Assembly: GCA_016711045.1 (NCBI GenBank)
Contig: JADJTT010000001.1
Coordinates: forward strand, 868,001-932,000
Source of the DNA: Saprospirales bacterium
GTDB taxonomy: Bacteria > Bacteroidota > Bacteroidia > Chitinophagales > Saprospiraceae
Length of the DNA: 64,000 nt
Direction of reading: 5' to 3'
Part shown: in pieces, positions 25,572-34,260 of the stretch
How positions within the stretch are numbered: position 1 is the first letter of the stretch
Layout of the letters: the number at the start of each line of letters is the position of its first letter
The notes under the pieces: generated by a model
The model's input: the letters and a program-made list of their open reading frames with translations, nothing else
Told to the model about the DNA's origin: nothing
Database searches by the model: none
Position numbers and translations under genes: made by a program

Positions 25572-27611
25572 ATGAAAATTCTGCTCACCGGAGCTGCCGG
25601 GTTCATTGGCTATCATTTTGCCAAAAAGTTATTGGAGGAAACCAGTTGGGATGTAGTTGGAATCGACAACATTAATGATTACTACGACCCGGCGATTAAA
25701 GCTGCCCGGTTGCAAAACCTGGGTATTGGGCAAACTACTTCCGACGTGGTCAGTACCACCTATTCCCGATTTCATTTTTACCCGATCAATATTGAAGACG
25801 GCCAGGCAATCAATCGCCTCTTTGAGGAGCACGGATTTGAAATATGTGTGAACCTCGCCGCTCAAGCCGGTGTGCGATATAGTTTGGATAACCCTCATCC
25901 TTACGTCCATACCAACGTAGGAGGGTTTCTGAATATCCTTGAAGCAGCCCGGCATTTTGGCATCCGACACCTTATCTACGCCAGTAGTTCCAGCGTATAT
26001 GGCAACAACCGGAAGATGCCCTTCTCCCCTTCCGATGCCGTCGACCACCCGGTGAGCCTCTATGCAGCGACCAAGCGGGCCAACGAGCTCATGGCGCATA
26101 CCTATAGCCATCTGTTCGGTATTCCCACTACCGGGCTGCGTTTCTTTACAGTCTACGGCCCTTTGGGACGGCCGGACATGGCCTATTTTCATTTCACGAA
26201 AAACATTCTGGAAGGACGCCCGATCAAGGTGTTCAACCATGGGAAAATGAAACGCGACTTTACTTTTGTGGACGATATTACAGAAGCTATGTACCGATTG
26301 CTGGACAAGGCTCCGCTTCAGGGAACAAACGGAGAGGGTCCTGATCATTCCGATGCGCCTTTCGCGATATACAACATCGGCAATCACCACCCGGTGCGCC
26401 TGATGGATTTTATTCAGCTCATTGAACGCACGGTGGGAAAGAAGGCAATTATCGAATGGCTTCCCATGCAGCCGGGTGACCTGGAGGAGACCTATGCCGA
26501 TATCAGCGGCCTTATCATGAAGATCTTAAACATCGTCGGCGCACGTCCCAACTTCATGAAGGTAGCGCCCCTTCACCGGGCTTTTTCCAGTTTGGAGGGC
26601 GTGGTTTCCCGGATCATTCATACCGGACAGCACTATGATGCGAAGATGAGCGATGTCTTCTTCAACCAATTGGAGCTGCCAAAGCCCGACCATTACCTGG
26701 GTATTGGGGGTGGCACACATACCCAGCAAACCGCTCGTATCATGCTCCAGTTTGAAGAGGTGTTGAATCAGGAGAAGCCCGATCTCGTGTTGGTGGTTGG
26801 CGATGTGAATTCCACGATCGCTTGTGCATTGGTTGCGGCGAAAATGGGTATTCCTGTGGCCCACGTAGAAGCCGGATTGCGGAGTGGTGACCGGACGATG
26901 CCGGAGGAGATCAATCGAATCCTTACGGACAGTATTTCCGATTATTTATTTGTGACGGAACACAGCGGGCTGGTCAATCTCGCCAAGGAAGGAGTGGCGG
27001 ATGAAAAAGTACACTTTGTGGGCAATGTGATGATCGACTCCCTGATCTATTACCGCGAAAAAGCCCGGATGCTTCAAAATCTGGATACACTGGGCTTGTC
27101 AAAAGGCGACTATGTGCTGATGACCATGCACCGCCCTTCCAATGTAGACCAAACCGAAGGGTTGCAAAGTATTTCCAGGATCATTGAATCGATAGTGCCC
27201 TACAAAAAAGTGGTATTCCCCATACATCCCCGAACGGCCAAAAACGCGGCTGAATTGGGTTTGTTGGAAACCTGGAAGACCATGCCAGGTCTCCAATTAC
27301 TTGAACCACAAGGCTACCTGGAGTTTTTAAACCTGATGCAACACGCCTTTTTGCTGGTCACCGATTCAGGGGGTATTCAGGAAGAGACCACTTACCTGCA
27401 GGTGCCGTGTTTTACCTTTCGCAACAGCACTGAAAGACCGGTGACCGTGACCATGGGTACAAACCGGTTATTCAGTGATCTGGATCCTCGAAGCATTTTT
27501 ACGCATTTCCAAAAACTGCTATCCGGTGAAGAGCCAGAAGGTGCCATTCCGCCATTTTGGGATGGCCGGGCTGCCGTACGTATTGCAGCTATCCTGACCC
27601 GCCGACAATAA
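25572..27611 (+). CDS. fusion: uronate 4-epimerase + UDP-GlcNAc 2-epimerase
   Basis: A 679-aa open frame joining two enzymes. Residues 1-315 are an extended SDR NDP-sugar epimerase of the UDP-glucuronate 4-epimerase type: GAAGFIGYHFAKKLLEE, the YAATKRANE active-site motif and TYADISGL. The SDR part ends there, lacking the roughly 20-25 residues that normally close the family. Met316 (ATG at 26517) starts a complete WecB/WbpI-type non-hydrolysing UDP-GlcNAc 2-epimerase: MKILNIVGARPNFMKVAPLH, HVEAGLRSGD and DSGGIQEE. The second half may also be translated alone from the internal ATG. A deletion that fused two adjacent genes is the simplest explanation; a natural bifunctional enzyme or assembly join is also possible. 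Confidence 0.85.
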   Translation: MKILLTGAAGFIGYHFAKKLLEETSWDVVGIDNINDYYDPAIKAARLQNLGIGQTTSDVVSTTYSRFHFYPINIEDGQAINRLFEEHGFEICVNLAAQAGVRYSLDNPHPYVHTNVGGFLNILEAARHFGIRHLIYASSSSVYGNNRKMPFSPSDAVDHPVSLYAATKRANELMAHTYSHLFGIPTTGLRFFTVYGPLGRPDMAYFHFTKNILEGRPIKVFNHGKMKRDFTFVDDITEAMYRLLDKAPLQGTNGEGPDHSDAPFAIYNIGNHHPVRLMDFIQLIERTVGKKAIIEWLPMQPGDLEETYADISGLIMKILNIVGARPNFMKVAPLHRAFSSLEGVVSRIIHTGQHYDAKMSDVFFNQLELPKPDHYLGIGGGTHTQQTARIMLQFEEVLNQEKPDLVLVVGDVNSTIACALVAAKMGIPVAHVEAGLRSGDRTMPEEINRILTDSISDYLFVTEHSGLVNLAKEGVADEKVHFVGNVMIDSLIYYREKARMLQNLDTLGLSKGDYVLMTMHRPSNVDQTEGLQSISRIIESIVPYKKVVFPIHPRTAKNAAELGLLETWKTMPGLQLLEPQGYLEFLNLMQHAFLLVTDSGGIQEETTYLQVPCFTFRNSTERPVTVTMGTNRLFSDLDPRSIFTHFQKLLSGEEPEGAIPPFWDGRAAVRIAAILTRRQ

Positions 27612-27627
27612 AATCTATTTTTTGCTG

Positions 27628-27635
27628 TACTTTTG
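27628..27635 (+). promoter_or_regulatory. candidate internal -7 element before the GT2 gene
   Basis: TACTTTTG is an exact TAnnTTTG match in the 39-bp gap, 15 bases before the ATG at 27651. It may give the GT2-gmd-fcl-manC block its own promoter. Confidence 0.35.
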
Positions 27636-27650
27636 CCCATTCAGCGGTAC

Positions 27651-28391
27651 ATGAAACTATCCATCATTACTGTTACGCTCAATCGATGTGACACCCTTCG
27701 GGATGCTATTGAAAGCGTTCTTTCTCAGACAGTTCCGGCCGAGCATATCATTGTAGATGGTGGATCGGCTGATGGTACAATGGAGTTGGTACGATCTTAT
27801 GGAAAACGGATCTCCAGGTCAATATCCGAGCCTGATCAGGGGATATACGACGCCATGAACAAAGGCATTCAACTGGCTACAGGAGATATTATAGGAATAC
27901 TCAATGCCGATGATTTTTACAGGCACCCCAGGGTGCTGGAGTATGTGCTGAATGAATTTGAAAAAGAGGGAATAGAAAGTGTCTACGGAGATTTGGAATA
28001 TGTGGATTTCAAGAGAACGGAAAAAGTGGTACGCACCTGGAAGGCAGGCCACTTTCACCCGAAAGATTTTCTGAGGGGGTGGATGCCTCCACATCCTACA
28101 TTTTTCGTCAAAAAAAGCGTGTATGATCGTTATGGATTATACAGAGCTCATTTTTCTTCCGCCGGCGATTATGAGATGATGCTTCGCCTTTTGTACAAAT
28201 ACCGGATTACGGCAGCCTACCTCCCCGAGGTGCTGGTCCGGATGCGGACGGGAGGCGTCAGCAACAGGAGCCTGTGGAGCCGGTTGGCCGCAAACGCGGA
28301 AGACCGGCAAGCCTGGAAGGTAAACGGGATCAGGGCTCCTTTTTACACGACTATATTGAAGCCGCTCCGCAAAGTGGGGCAGTTTTTTTGA
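27651..28391 (+). CDS. glycosyltransferase family 2
   Basis: A 246-aa GT-A-fold glycosyltransferase. The N-terminus MKLSIITVTLNRCDTLRDAI starts the nucleotide-binding fold. EHIIVDGGSADGT and the DXD-like metal site LNADDFY follow, and HPTFFVKKSVYDRYG and SAGDYEMMLRL match WcaA/WfgS-type enzymes. Cytoplasmic or membrane-peripheral; it transfers one sugar onto a lipid-linked repeat unit, donor unknown. The start at 27651 is chosen over ATG 27633, which lies inside the putative -7 element. It sits 17 bp before gmd. Confidence 0.85.
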   Translation: MKLSIITVTLNRCDTLRDAIESVLSQTVPAEHIIVDGGSADGTMELVRSYGKRISRSISEPDQGIYDAMNKGIQLATGDIIGILNADDFYRHPRVLEYVLNEFEKEGIESVYGDLEYVDFKRTEKVVRTWKAGHFHPKDFLRGWMPPHPTFFVKKSVYDRYGLYRAHFSSAGDYEMMLRLLYKYRITAAYLPEVLVRMRTGGVSNRSLWSRLAANAEDRQAWKVNGIRAPFYTTILKPLRKVGQFF

Positions 28392-28408
28392 AATAAAAAT
28401 TTATCGTT

Positions 28409-29521
28409 ATGAAAAAAGCGCTCATTACGGGGGTTACCGGACAGGATGGCGCCTATTTGTCGGAATTTCTTTTGAAAAAGGGATACGAAGTGCACGGCAT
28501 CAAACGCCGGAGCTCGCTTTTCAATACCGAACGGGTAGATGGTTTGTACCAGGATCCCCACATCAATAACCGTCATTTCATTTTGCACTATGGCGATCTG
28601 ACCGATTCCACCAACCTCATTCGAATTATTCAGGAAGTGAAGCCGGACGAGATCTACAACCTGGGGGCAATGTCGCACGTGAAGGTGAGCTTTGAAATGC
28701 CCGAATATACCGCAGATGTAGATGCAATGGGGGCCCTTCGCCTGCTGGAAGCTATCCGGATTTTGGGATTGAAAGATAAGACCCGCTATTACCAGGCCTC
28801 TACTTCAGAGTTGTATGGGTTGGTACAGGAAATTCCCCAATCCGAACGGACGCCTTTTTATCCGCGCTCGCCTTATGCAGTAGCCAAGTTGTATGCCTAT
28901 TGGATTACCGTGAACTACAGGGAAGCATACGGACTCTATGCTGCCAACGGCATTCTTTTCAACCACGAAAGTCCGATGCGGGGGGAGACATTTGTGACCC
29001 GAAAGATTACCCGAGCTGCAGCAAAAATTGCGCTCGGGTTGCAGGATAAAGTGTTTTTGGGCAACCTGGATGCCAAGCGCGACTGGGGTCATACCAAAGA
29101 TTTCGTGGAGGCCATGTGGCTGATGATGCAACAATCGGAGCCCGAAGATTTTGTGATTGCTACCGGTATCACGACTACCGTCCGGGAATTTGTGATAAAG
29201 GCCTTCCGGGAGGTCGGAGTTGAATTGGAATTTAAGGGAACGGGCATAGAAGAAGTGGCTTATGTAGCCTCCTCCAATAATCCGGAGTTTCCCTTGGAAG
29301 CCGGCAAGCAAGTGTTGGCGGTGGATCCTGCCTATTTTCGCCCTACGGAGGTCGACCTGCTGATTGGCGACCCCACCAAAGCGAAAGAAAAATTAGGTTG
29401 GAAGCCCAGGCATTCATTGGATGACCTTATCAAAGAGATGGTACAATCCGATATCCAGTTGTTCCGGCGCGATCAATTGCTCAAGGATGCCGGTTTTGAG
29501 GTTAAGAATGAATTTGAATAA
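28409..29521 (+). CDS. gmd: GDP-mannose 4,6-dehydratase
   Basis: A 370-aa extended SDR that makes GDP-4-keto-6-deoxy-mannose, the first committed step to GDP-L-fucose. GVTGQDGAYLSEFLLKKGYE gives the NADP-binding motif, with the Tyr-Lys pair in YAVAKLYAYW, HESPMRGETFVTRKIT and the C-terminal RPTEVDLLIGDPTKAKEKLG. Complete and of normal length. It is followed after 6 bp by fcl and then manC, so all enzymes from mannose-1-phosphate to GDP-fucose are together. Confidence 0.95.
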   Translation: MKKALITGVTGQDGAYLSEFLLKKGYEVHGIKRRSSLFNTERVDGLYQDPHINNRHFILHYGDLTDSTNLIRIIQEVKPDEIYNLGAMSHVKVSFEMPEYTADVDAMGALRLLEAIRILGLKDKTRYYQASTSELYGLVQEIPQSERTPFYPRSPYAVAKLYAYWITVNYREAYGLYAANGILFNHESPMRGETFVTRKITRAAAKIALGLQDKVFLGNLDAKRDWGHTKDFVEAMWLMMQQSEPEDFVIATGITTTVREFVIKAFREVGVELEFKGTGIEEVAYVASSNNPEFPLEAGKQVLAVDPAYFRPTEVDLLIGDPTKAKEKLGWKPRHSLDDLIKEMVQSDIQLFRRDQLLKDAGFEVKNEFE

Positions 29522-29527
29522 AGCTTT

Positions 29528-30460
29528 ATGCGTCCAAGCGATAAAATCTATGTGGCAGGCCACAGTGGGATGGTGGGATCCGCCATTATCCGGAAACTAA
29601 AACGGGAAGGGTTCACCAACTTGGTGCTACGTTCTTCCCGGGAGCTCGATTTGCGGAATCAGCAGGCGGTGCAAGATTTCTTTGCTACCGAGAAACCCGA
29701 CTACGTGTTTATGGCCGCGGCCAAGGTAGGCGGTATCCTGGCGAACGACACCTACCGGGCCGAATTTATCTACGAAAACCTGATGATCGAATGCAATGTG
29801 ATCCATGCGGCGTATATGGCCGGAGTAAAAAAGCTGCTATTTCTGGGGTCTTCCTGCATATATCCCAAAATGGCGCCGCAGCCTTTGAAAGAGGATTACT
29901 TGTTGACTGGATTGTTGGAGCCGACCAATCAACCTTATGCCATTGCCAAAATTGCGGGGATAGAGTTGTGTAATGCGTACCGCGCCCAATACGGGTGTGC
30001 GTTCATTTCGGTGATGCCAACCAACCTGTACGGCCCGAATGACAACTATGACCTGGAGACTTCCCACGTGTTGCCGGCCTTGCTGCGCAAATTTCACGAA
30101 GCTAAAAAATACCATGAATCATCGGTAGTGCTGTGGGGCTCGGGTATGCCCAAACGGGAGTTTTTGCATGTGGATGATCTAGGGTCAGCTTGTTTCTTTT
30201 TAATGCAGACGTATAATGAACCGGGACTGATCAACATCGGTACAGGAGAAGATATCGCCATTGTTGACCTGGCTCAACTGATCAAGAAAATCGTGGGATA
30301 TAATGGCGCCATTGAGCACGACCTTTCAAAACCGGATGGCACGCCAAGAAAATTGCTCGATGTGGGCAAATTGACATCGACAGGGTGGAAAGCAAAAATA
30401 GCACTGGAAGTAGGGATCCGCATGGTATACGAAGGGCTGAAAGAAGAATCCTGGTATTGA
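29528..30460 (+). CDS. fcl: GDP-L-fucose synthase
   Basis: A 310-aa SDR epimerase/reductase that converts GDP-4-keto-6-deoxymannose to GDP-L-fucose. The motif GHSGMVGSAI begins at about residue 11. Other signatures are AAAKVGGILANDTYRAEFIY, LFLGSSCIYPK, the catalytic YAIAK, and MPTNLYGPNDNYDLETSHVL. Complete. It lies 6 bp after gmd and 23 bp before manC. Confidence 0.95.
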   Translation: MRPSDKIYVAGHSGMVGSAIIRKLKREGFTNLVLRSSRELDLRNQQAVQDFFATEKPDYVFMAAAKVGGILANDTYRAEFIYENLMIECNVIHAAYMAGVKKLLFLGSSCIYPKMAPQPLKEDYLLTGLLEPTNQPYAIAKIAGIELCNAYRAQYGCAFISVMPTNLYGPNDNYDLETSHVLPALLRKFHEAKKYHESSVVLWGSGMPKREFLHVDDLGSACFFLMQTYNEPGLINIGTGEDIAIVDLAQLIKKIVGYNGAIEHDLSKPDGTPRKLLDVGKLTSTGWKAKIALEVGIRMVYEGLKEESWY

Positions 30461-30483
30461 TTGTGAAAGGGTAAAGAAAGGAT

Positions 30484-31575
30484 ATGACAAACAACAAAGC
30501 ATCCACCTATGTGGTCATCATGGCAGGAGGCGTGGGTAGCCGTTTTTGGCCGGCCAGCCGCACCGCCAGCCCTAAGCAGTTTCACGATATGCTGGGGGTG
30601 GGAAAATCCCTGATCCGCTTGACCTTTGAGCGTTTTTTACATCTTTGCCCCGCTGAACACATTTTCATCGTCACCAACCGGCAGTATAAAGACCTGGTGA
30701 TGGAACACCTGCCGGAACTAAGCGAAAATCAGATCCTCTGCGAGCCGTCCCGAAATAACACCGCACCTTGTATTGCTTATTCCGCATTCAAACTTCATGA
30801 ACTGGACCCGGAGGCCAATATGATCGTGGCCCCTTCAGATCATATTATCACTAATGAAATAGCCTTTTTGGAAACCCTGGAGCTTGCCCTGGACTTTACT
30901 GCCCGGGAAGATGCGTTGGTCACCCTGGGCATTCAACCTTTCCGGCCGGATACGGGGTATGGCTATATTCAGTTTGAATCAGAGGCGGTTGCTGATCGGG
31001 TTTATCCGGTGGCTCAATTTACCGAGAAGCCCAATCTGGAAAATGCGCAAGCCTTTTTAGCCAGCGGAGATTATCTGTGGAACGCCGGCATTTTTGTCTG
31101 GCGAGCCGCGTCGATCCTGCGCGCTTTTGAACAGCACGCTACAGAGATCTTCCAATTGTTGGGCTCGGATCGGGAAGTGTATAACACACCCGCGGAGCAG
31201 CCTTTTATCGACAGGAAATACCCGCAAACACCCAATATTTCGGTCGACTTTGCCATCATGGAAAAGGCCTCTAACGTATATGTCATTCCATCTCAATTTG
31301 GGTGGTCTGATCTGGGGACCTGGGCTTCATTGCATGCTGAACTGGAAAAGGACAAGGCAGGCAATGTAGTTCAAGGAGAAAGGGTATTACTGCAAGGCGT
31401 TTCCAATTCGCTAATCCGCGTACCCGGGGATAAGATAGTGGTGATCAAAGACCTGGAAGATTTTATAGTGGTGGACGAAGGGGACATCCTGGTCGTTTTT
31501 CCCAAATCAAAAGAACAGGAGATCAAGCAAATTACGGAGGAAGTAAGAAATAGATTTGGGAGTGAATTTATATAA
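30484..31575 (+). CDS. manC: mannose-1-phosphate guanylyltransferase
   Basis: A 363-aa nucleotidyltransferase that makes GDP-mannose from mannose-1-phosphate and GTP. The signature GGVGSRFWPASR is near residue 16, followed by PSDHIITNE and FTEKPNLENAQAFL. It has the short form without the C-terminal phosphomannose isomerase cupin, so mannose-6-phosphate must come from a separate enzyme outside the window. The start at 30484 gives the usual N-terminus. It supplies gmd. Confidence 0.93.
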   Translation: MTNNKASTYVVIMAGGVGSRFWPASRTASPKQFHDMLGVGKSLIRLTFERFLHLCPAEHIFIVTNRQYKDLVMEHLPELSENQILCEPSRNNTAPCIAYSAFKLHELDPEANMIVAPSDHIITNEIAFLETLELALDFTAREDALVTLGIQPFRPDTGYGYIQFESEAVADRVYPVAQFTEKPNLENAQAFLASGDYLWNAGIFVWRAASILRAFEQHATEIFQLLGSDREVYNTPAEQPFIDRKYPQTPNISVDFAIMEKASNVYVIPSQFGWSDLGTWASLHAELEKDKAGNVVQGERVLLQGVSNSLIRVPGDKIVVIKDLEDFIVVDEGDILVVFPKSKEQEIKQITEEVRNRFGSEFI

Positions 31576-31584
31576 GCACAACCC

Positions 31585-32694
31585 TTGAAACAGCCGCCGA
31601 AGACCATAGCCCTTGTTGCAAACACCAGTTGGAATCTGGTGCACTTCCGGCTTTCGCTTGCGGAGCAATTGCAGGAAAATGGCTATCGGGTATTGGCTAT
31701 TGCTCCCCCCGGCGCCTATGCCGACCGGTTGTTGACTTATCCTTTTTCCCGGTTTTATCCCTGGACCAACCTCCGGGCTCATGGCAGAAATTTGCTGCAA
31801 GAATGGAGTGCCGCCAGAGAACTACGCAGACTTTACCAGCTATTGAGGCCAGACATGGCTCTTCATTTTACCATCAAACCCAACTTATACGGATCGTGGA
31901 GCGCTGGCCGGTTGGGCATTCCATCTATTAGCACTATTACAGGCCTGGGATATCCATTTCTTCATCCAGGGGGAAGCAATCAAGTGGTGCCCCTCCTGTA
32001 TCGCAACGCGTTGAAAGGGGCATCTGCCACCGTATTTCAAAATGAGGATGATCGATTGCTCTTTTTGAAAAGAGGTCTGGTGCCTGCTGTCAAGACCCGG
32101 CTCATCCCCGGTTCCGGGGTGGATACTCGGTTTTTTCAGCCAATGTCCAAAAATCACCAGCCAGGGACTTTTACCTTTCTCTTTGTGGGGAGATTGCTTC
32201 GCGACAAGGGCATTCTCGAGTACCTGGATGCGGGGCGAAGGATCGCTGAATCGAACCCAGGCGTGCAATTTTGGATTGCCGGAGAAATGGAACCAGAGAA
32301 CCCCGCTGCACTGACGCGGGGGGAATTGGCGCCCTATTTTTCACATCCCGCCTTTAAATATTGGGGTTTTTTGGAAGATATCCGGCCGGTAATGGCCCAG
32401 GCAGCTGTTTTTGTGCTTCCTTCCTACCGCGAGGGCATGCCGCGGGCGGTGCTGGAAGCCATGGCCATGGGCAAGCCGGTTGTCACCACAGAGGCGGCGG
32501 GCTGTAAAGAAACGGTCGACCCCGGAGAGAACGGGTTATTAGTGCCGGCAAGAAATGTAGAAGCGTTAACACAGGCATTGCGCCAACTATTGGAATATGA
32601 CCGCGCACCCTGCATTCGATGGGTGCAAAAAGCCGGCAAAGAGCGTTGTCTCTTTTCGATATTCAAGCAATTAACCAGCAGTTTCTGGATTTGA
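31585..32694 (+). CDS. glycosyltransferase family 4 (C-terminus frameshifted)
   Basis: A 369-aa GT-B enzyme; TTG start at 31585 (KTIALVANTSWNLVHFRLSL). The donor-domain signature SYREGMPRAVLEAMAMGKPV is present with GCKETVDPGENGLLVP, as in GT4 capsule enzymes such as the TuaC/PglA group. The last ~35 residues are off-family. After the C3 run at 32608-32610 the natural continuation LHSMGAKSRQRALSLFDIQA is found in another frame, leading to INQQFLDLIKEVL and a stop at 32749. One added C restores it. With that tail the gene would overlap the next by 37 bp. The main domain is intact, so activity may survive. Confidence 0.82.
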   Translation: MKQPPKTIALVANTSWNLVHFRLSLAEQLQENGYRVLAIAPPGAYADRLLTYPFSRFYPWTNLRAHGRNLLQEWSAARELRRLYQLLRPDMALHFTIKPNLYGSWSAGRLGIPSISTITGLGYPFLHPGGSNQVVPLLYRNALKGASATVFQNEDDRLLFLKRGLVPAVKTRLIPGSGVDTRFFQPMSKNHQPGTFTFLFVGRLLRDKGILEYLDAGRRIAESNPGVQFWIAGEMEPENPAALTRGELAPYFSHPAFKYWGFLEDIRPVMAQAAVFVLPSYREGMPRAVLEAMAMGKPVVTTEAAGCKETVDPGENGLLVPARNVEALTQALRQLLEYDRAPCIRWVQKAGKERCLFSIFKQLTSSFWI

Positions 32695-32712
32695 TCAAAG
32701 AGGTGTTAGCAG

Positions 32713-33546
32713 ATGGGATCGCAGCGAAAACGCGTACAGTCGTTTTTTGACCAGCTTGCGCCCACCTATCGACAACGATACGAGGGAACGCAGGCTTTTC
32801 TGAAATATCTGCATGAAGAGCGGGTCGAAAAGGCCGTGGAGGGTTTGGATATTTCCGGGAAGACGGTGCTGGACATTGGGGCGGGGACGGGGATTTTGTA
32901 CGATTATTTGTTGGGGATCCATGGTAGGCATACCCGCGAGGGGTATGCCTACCGCGGGTATGCCTACCGCGGGTATGCTTACCGCGGGTATGCCTACCAC
33001 GCCTGCGATATTTCAGCCGCCATGCTGGCAGAAAGCCGGATCCCACCCGATTGCCGCTGGGTGGGATTGCCATGGGAATGTCCATTTCCATTAGTTTCCT
33101 TTGATGCCATTTTCCTTCTCGGCGTCACTACCTATCTGACCGAAGGGGAGTTGCAGGAAATGCTCGATTATTTTAGGACTCACCTCTCGCCTGAGGGGGT
33201 AGCAGTGTTGAGTTTCAGCAATAGCGAATCGTGGGATTTTCGGCTTCGCAATTTCGTGGCGCCCCTGTTGCCCAAAAGGCTATTGAGGAAAACGGTGTTG
33301 GGGCAGGCCTTCCCATTCCGGGGGTATTCGGTGGATGAGTTTTTGGACATGTTGCCGGATGGGATGCAAGTTGCTTCTATCACCTGGCTGAATGCGACTC
33401 TTTTTCCGTTCAATCGCATTTTCCCTCAGGCTTCGGTTTGGTTGTCGAAGTGGTTGTTGATGCGGCGATTGCCGGAGTGGGTGAGGCGGAGGGTTTGTGG
33501 GGATTATTTGGTCGTTCTTGGTAGGGATGACAACTATTCAAAATGA
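32713..33546 (+). CDS. class I SAM-dependent methyltransferase with an in-frame palindromic repeat
   Basis: A 277-aa methyltransferase. SAM motif I is VLDIGAGTGILYDYLLG (about residues 53-69), followed by HACDISAAMLAES (motif II region) and FDAIFLLGVTTYL (motif III/IV region). Between motif I and the acidic residue of motif II the chain is interrupted by GRHTREGYAYRGYAYRGYAY and a fourth GYAYH copy, encoded by four 15-bp tandem repeats preceded by an inverted half. Without it the protein would be about 250 aa, the usual size. Its target is unknown; the locus suggests a sugar or glycan precursor. The repeat sits on the SAM-binding loop and may impair or only lengthen it. Confidence 0.82.
   Translation: MGSQRKRVQSFFDQLAPTYRQRYEGTQAFLKYLHEERVEKAVEGLDISGKTVLDIGAGTGILYDYLLGIHGRHTREGYAYRGYAYRGYAYRGYAYHACDISAAMLAESRIPPDCRWVGLPWECPFPLVSFDAIFLLGVTTYLTEGELQEMLDYFRTHLSPEGVAVLSFSNSESWDFRLRNFVAPLLPKRLLRKTVLGQAFPFRGYSVDEFLDMLPDGMQVASITWLNATLFPFNRIFPQASVWLSKWLLMRRLPEWVRRRVCGDYLVVLGRDDNYSK
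32923..33000 (+). repeat. palindromic/tandem repeat inside the methyltransferase gene
   Basis: An inverted repeat, GGTAGGCATACCC (32923-32935) and GGGTATGCCTACC (32941-32953), perfect 13-bp arms, loop GCGAG. It runs into four direct 15-bp units starting at 32941, 32956, 32971 and 32986 (consensus GGGTATGCCTACCGC). Units 1 and 2 are identical, unit 3 has one change and unit 4 has one change. The length is a multiple of three and the methyltransferase frame stays open. Confidence 0.95.
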
Positions 33547-33654
33547 GAGGAACGACAAAAATAGAACAGGCATGATTTTCAAGATACTCATAGGGTTGGG
33601 AGCAGCATTTGGACTCAATACAAAAAGATATTCCCAGGCATTATTTTCACATCC

Positions 33655-34260
33655 TTGCTCTTCACTTTCATCTCCTGTCGAAGCCAGCCCCAGCACACAA
33701 CGATTAGCCTTCAACCATACGGCTCATTCCCTGAAGCCCTGCTCGACACGATCCAGCAAACCATCGGAGAGGTGTATTCCTTCCAAACGGAGGTACTGCC
33801 CAATAAATCATTGCCAAGATCTGCGTTTGTCAACGTTAAAAGTCCAAGATACCGGGCGGATTCCCTGTTGCGGATTATACGGAAGGAAATGCCCAGATCA
33901 GCGGATTATGTGCTGGGATTGACGGAAAAAGATATCTCCACGACCAAGCGGGATGCGAATTCTGAAATCAAGAAGCCGGAATACAAATATATCGACTGGG
34001 GTATTTGCGGGCTGGGCTACTGTCCTGGGCCGTGCTGTGTCGTCTCGACCTTCCGGCTGCAAACGCCTGACCAAAAGAAATTCGTGGAGCGTTTAAAGAA
34101 AATATGCATTCATGAAATTGGTCATAACCTGGGCCTGGAACACTGCACCCACTCCGCGGGTTGCGTGATGAGAGATGCCGCCGAAACAGTAAAAACGATC
34201 GATTTGGTGGAGTTGAAATTATGTACCCGATGCAGGGCTAGGCTTAATTTTCTGAATTAA
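33655..34260 (+). CDS. archaemetzincin-family zinc metallopeptidase, probable lipoprotein
   Basis: A 201-aa protein (counted from TTG 33655) with the archaemetzincin active site HEIGHNLGLEHC at residues 153-164, then Cys170 (CVM) and Cys190/Cys193 (CTRC), the family's four-cysteine zinc site. The hydrophobic stretch KKIFPGIIFTSLLFTFISC, partly upstream of the TTG, resembles a lipoprotein signal with lipobox FISC, so the true start is probably near 33620. However, there is no ATG, GTG or TTG there in frame; a non-standard start or an indel is possible. It lies between glycan genes but has no known role in glycan synthesis. Its 3' end overlaps the convergent GT4 by 42 bp. Confidence 0.78.
   Translation: MLFTFISCRSQPQHTTISLQPYGSFPEALLDTIQQTIGEVYSFQTEVLPNKSLPRSAFVNVKSPRYRADSLLRIIRKEMPRSADYVLGLTEKDISTTKRDANSEIKKPEYKYIDWGICGLGYCPGPCCVVSTFRLQTPDQKKFVERLKKICIHEIGHNLGLEHCTHSAGCVMRDAAETVKTIDLVELKLCTRCRARLNFLN

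Noticed and set aside
25629..26390. Minus-strand open frame of 253 codons
   Set aside because: It is antisense to the SDR epimerase half of the fusion; no domain or start context.
32923..33000. CRISPR array
   Set aside because: The 15-bp units are contiguous with no spacers and encode part of a methyltransferase.
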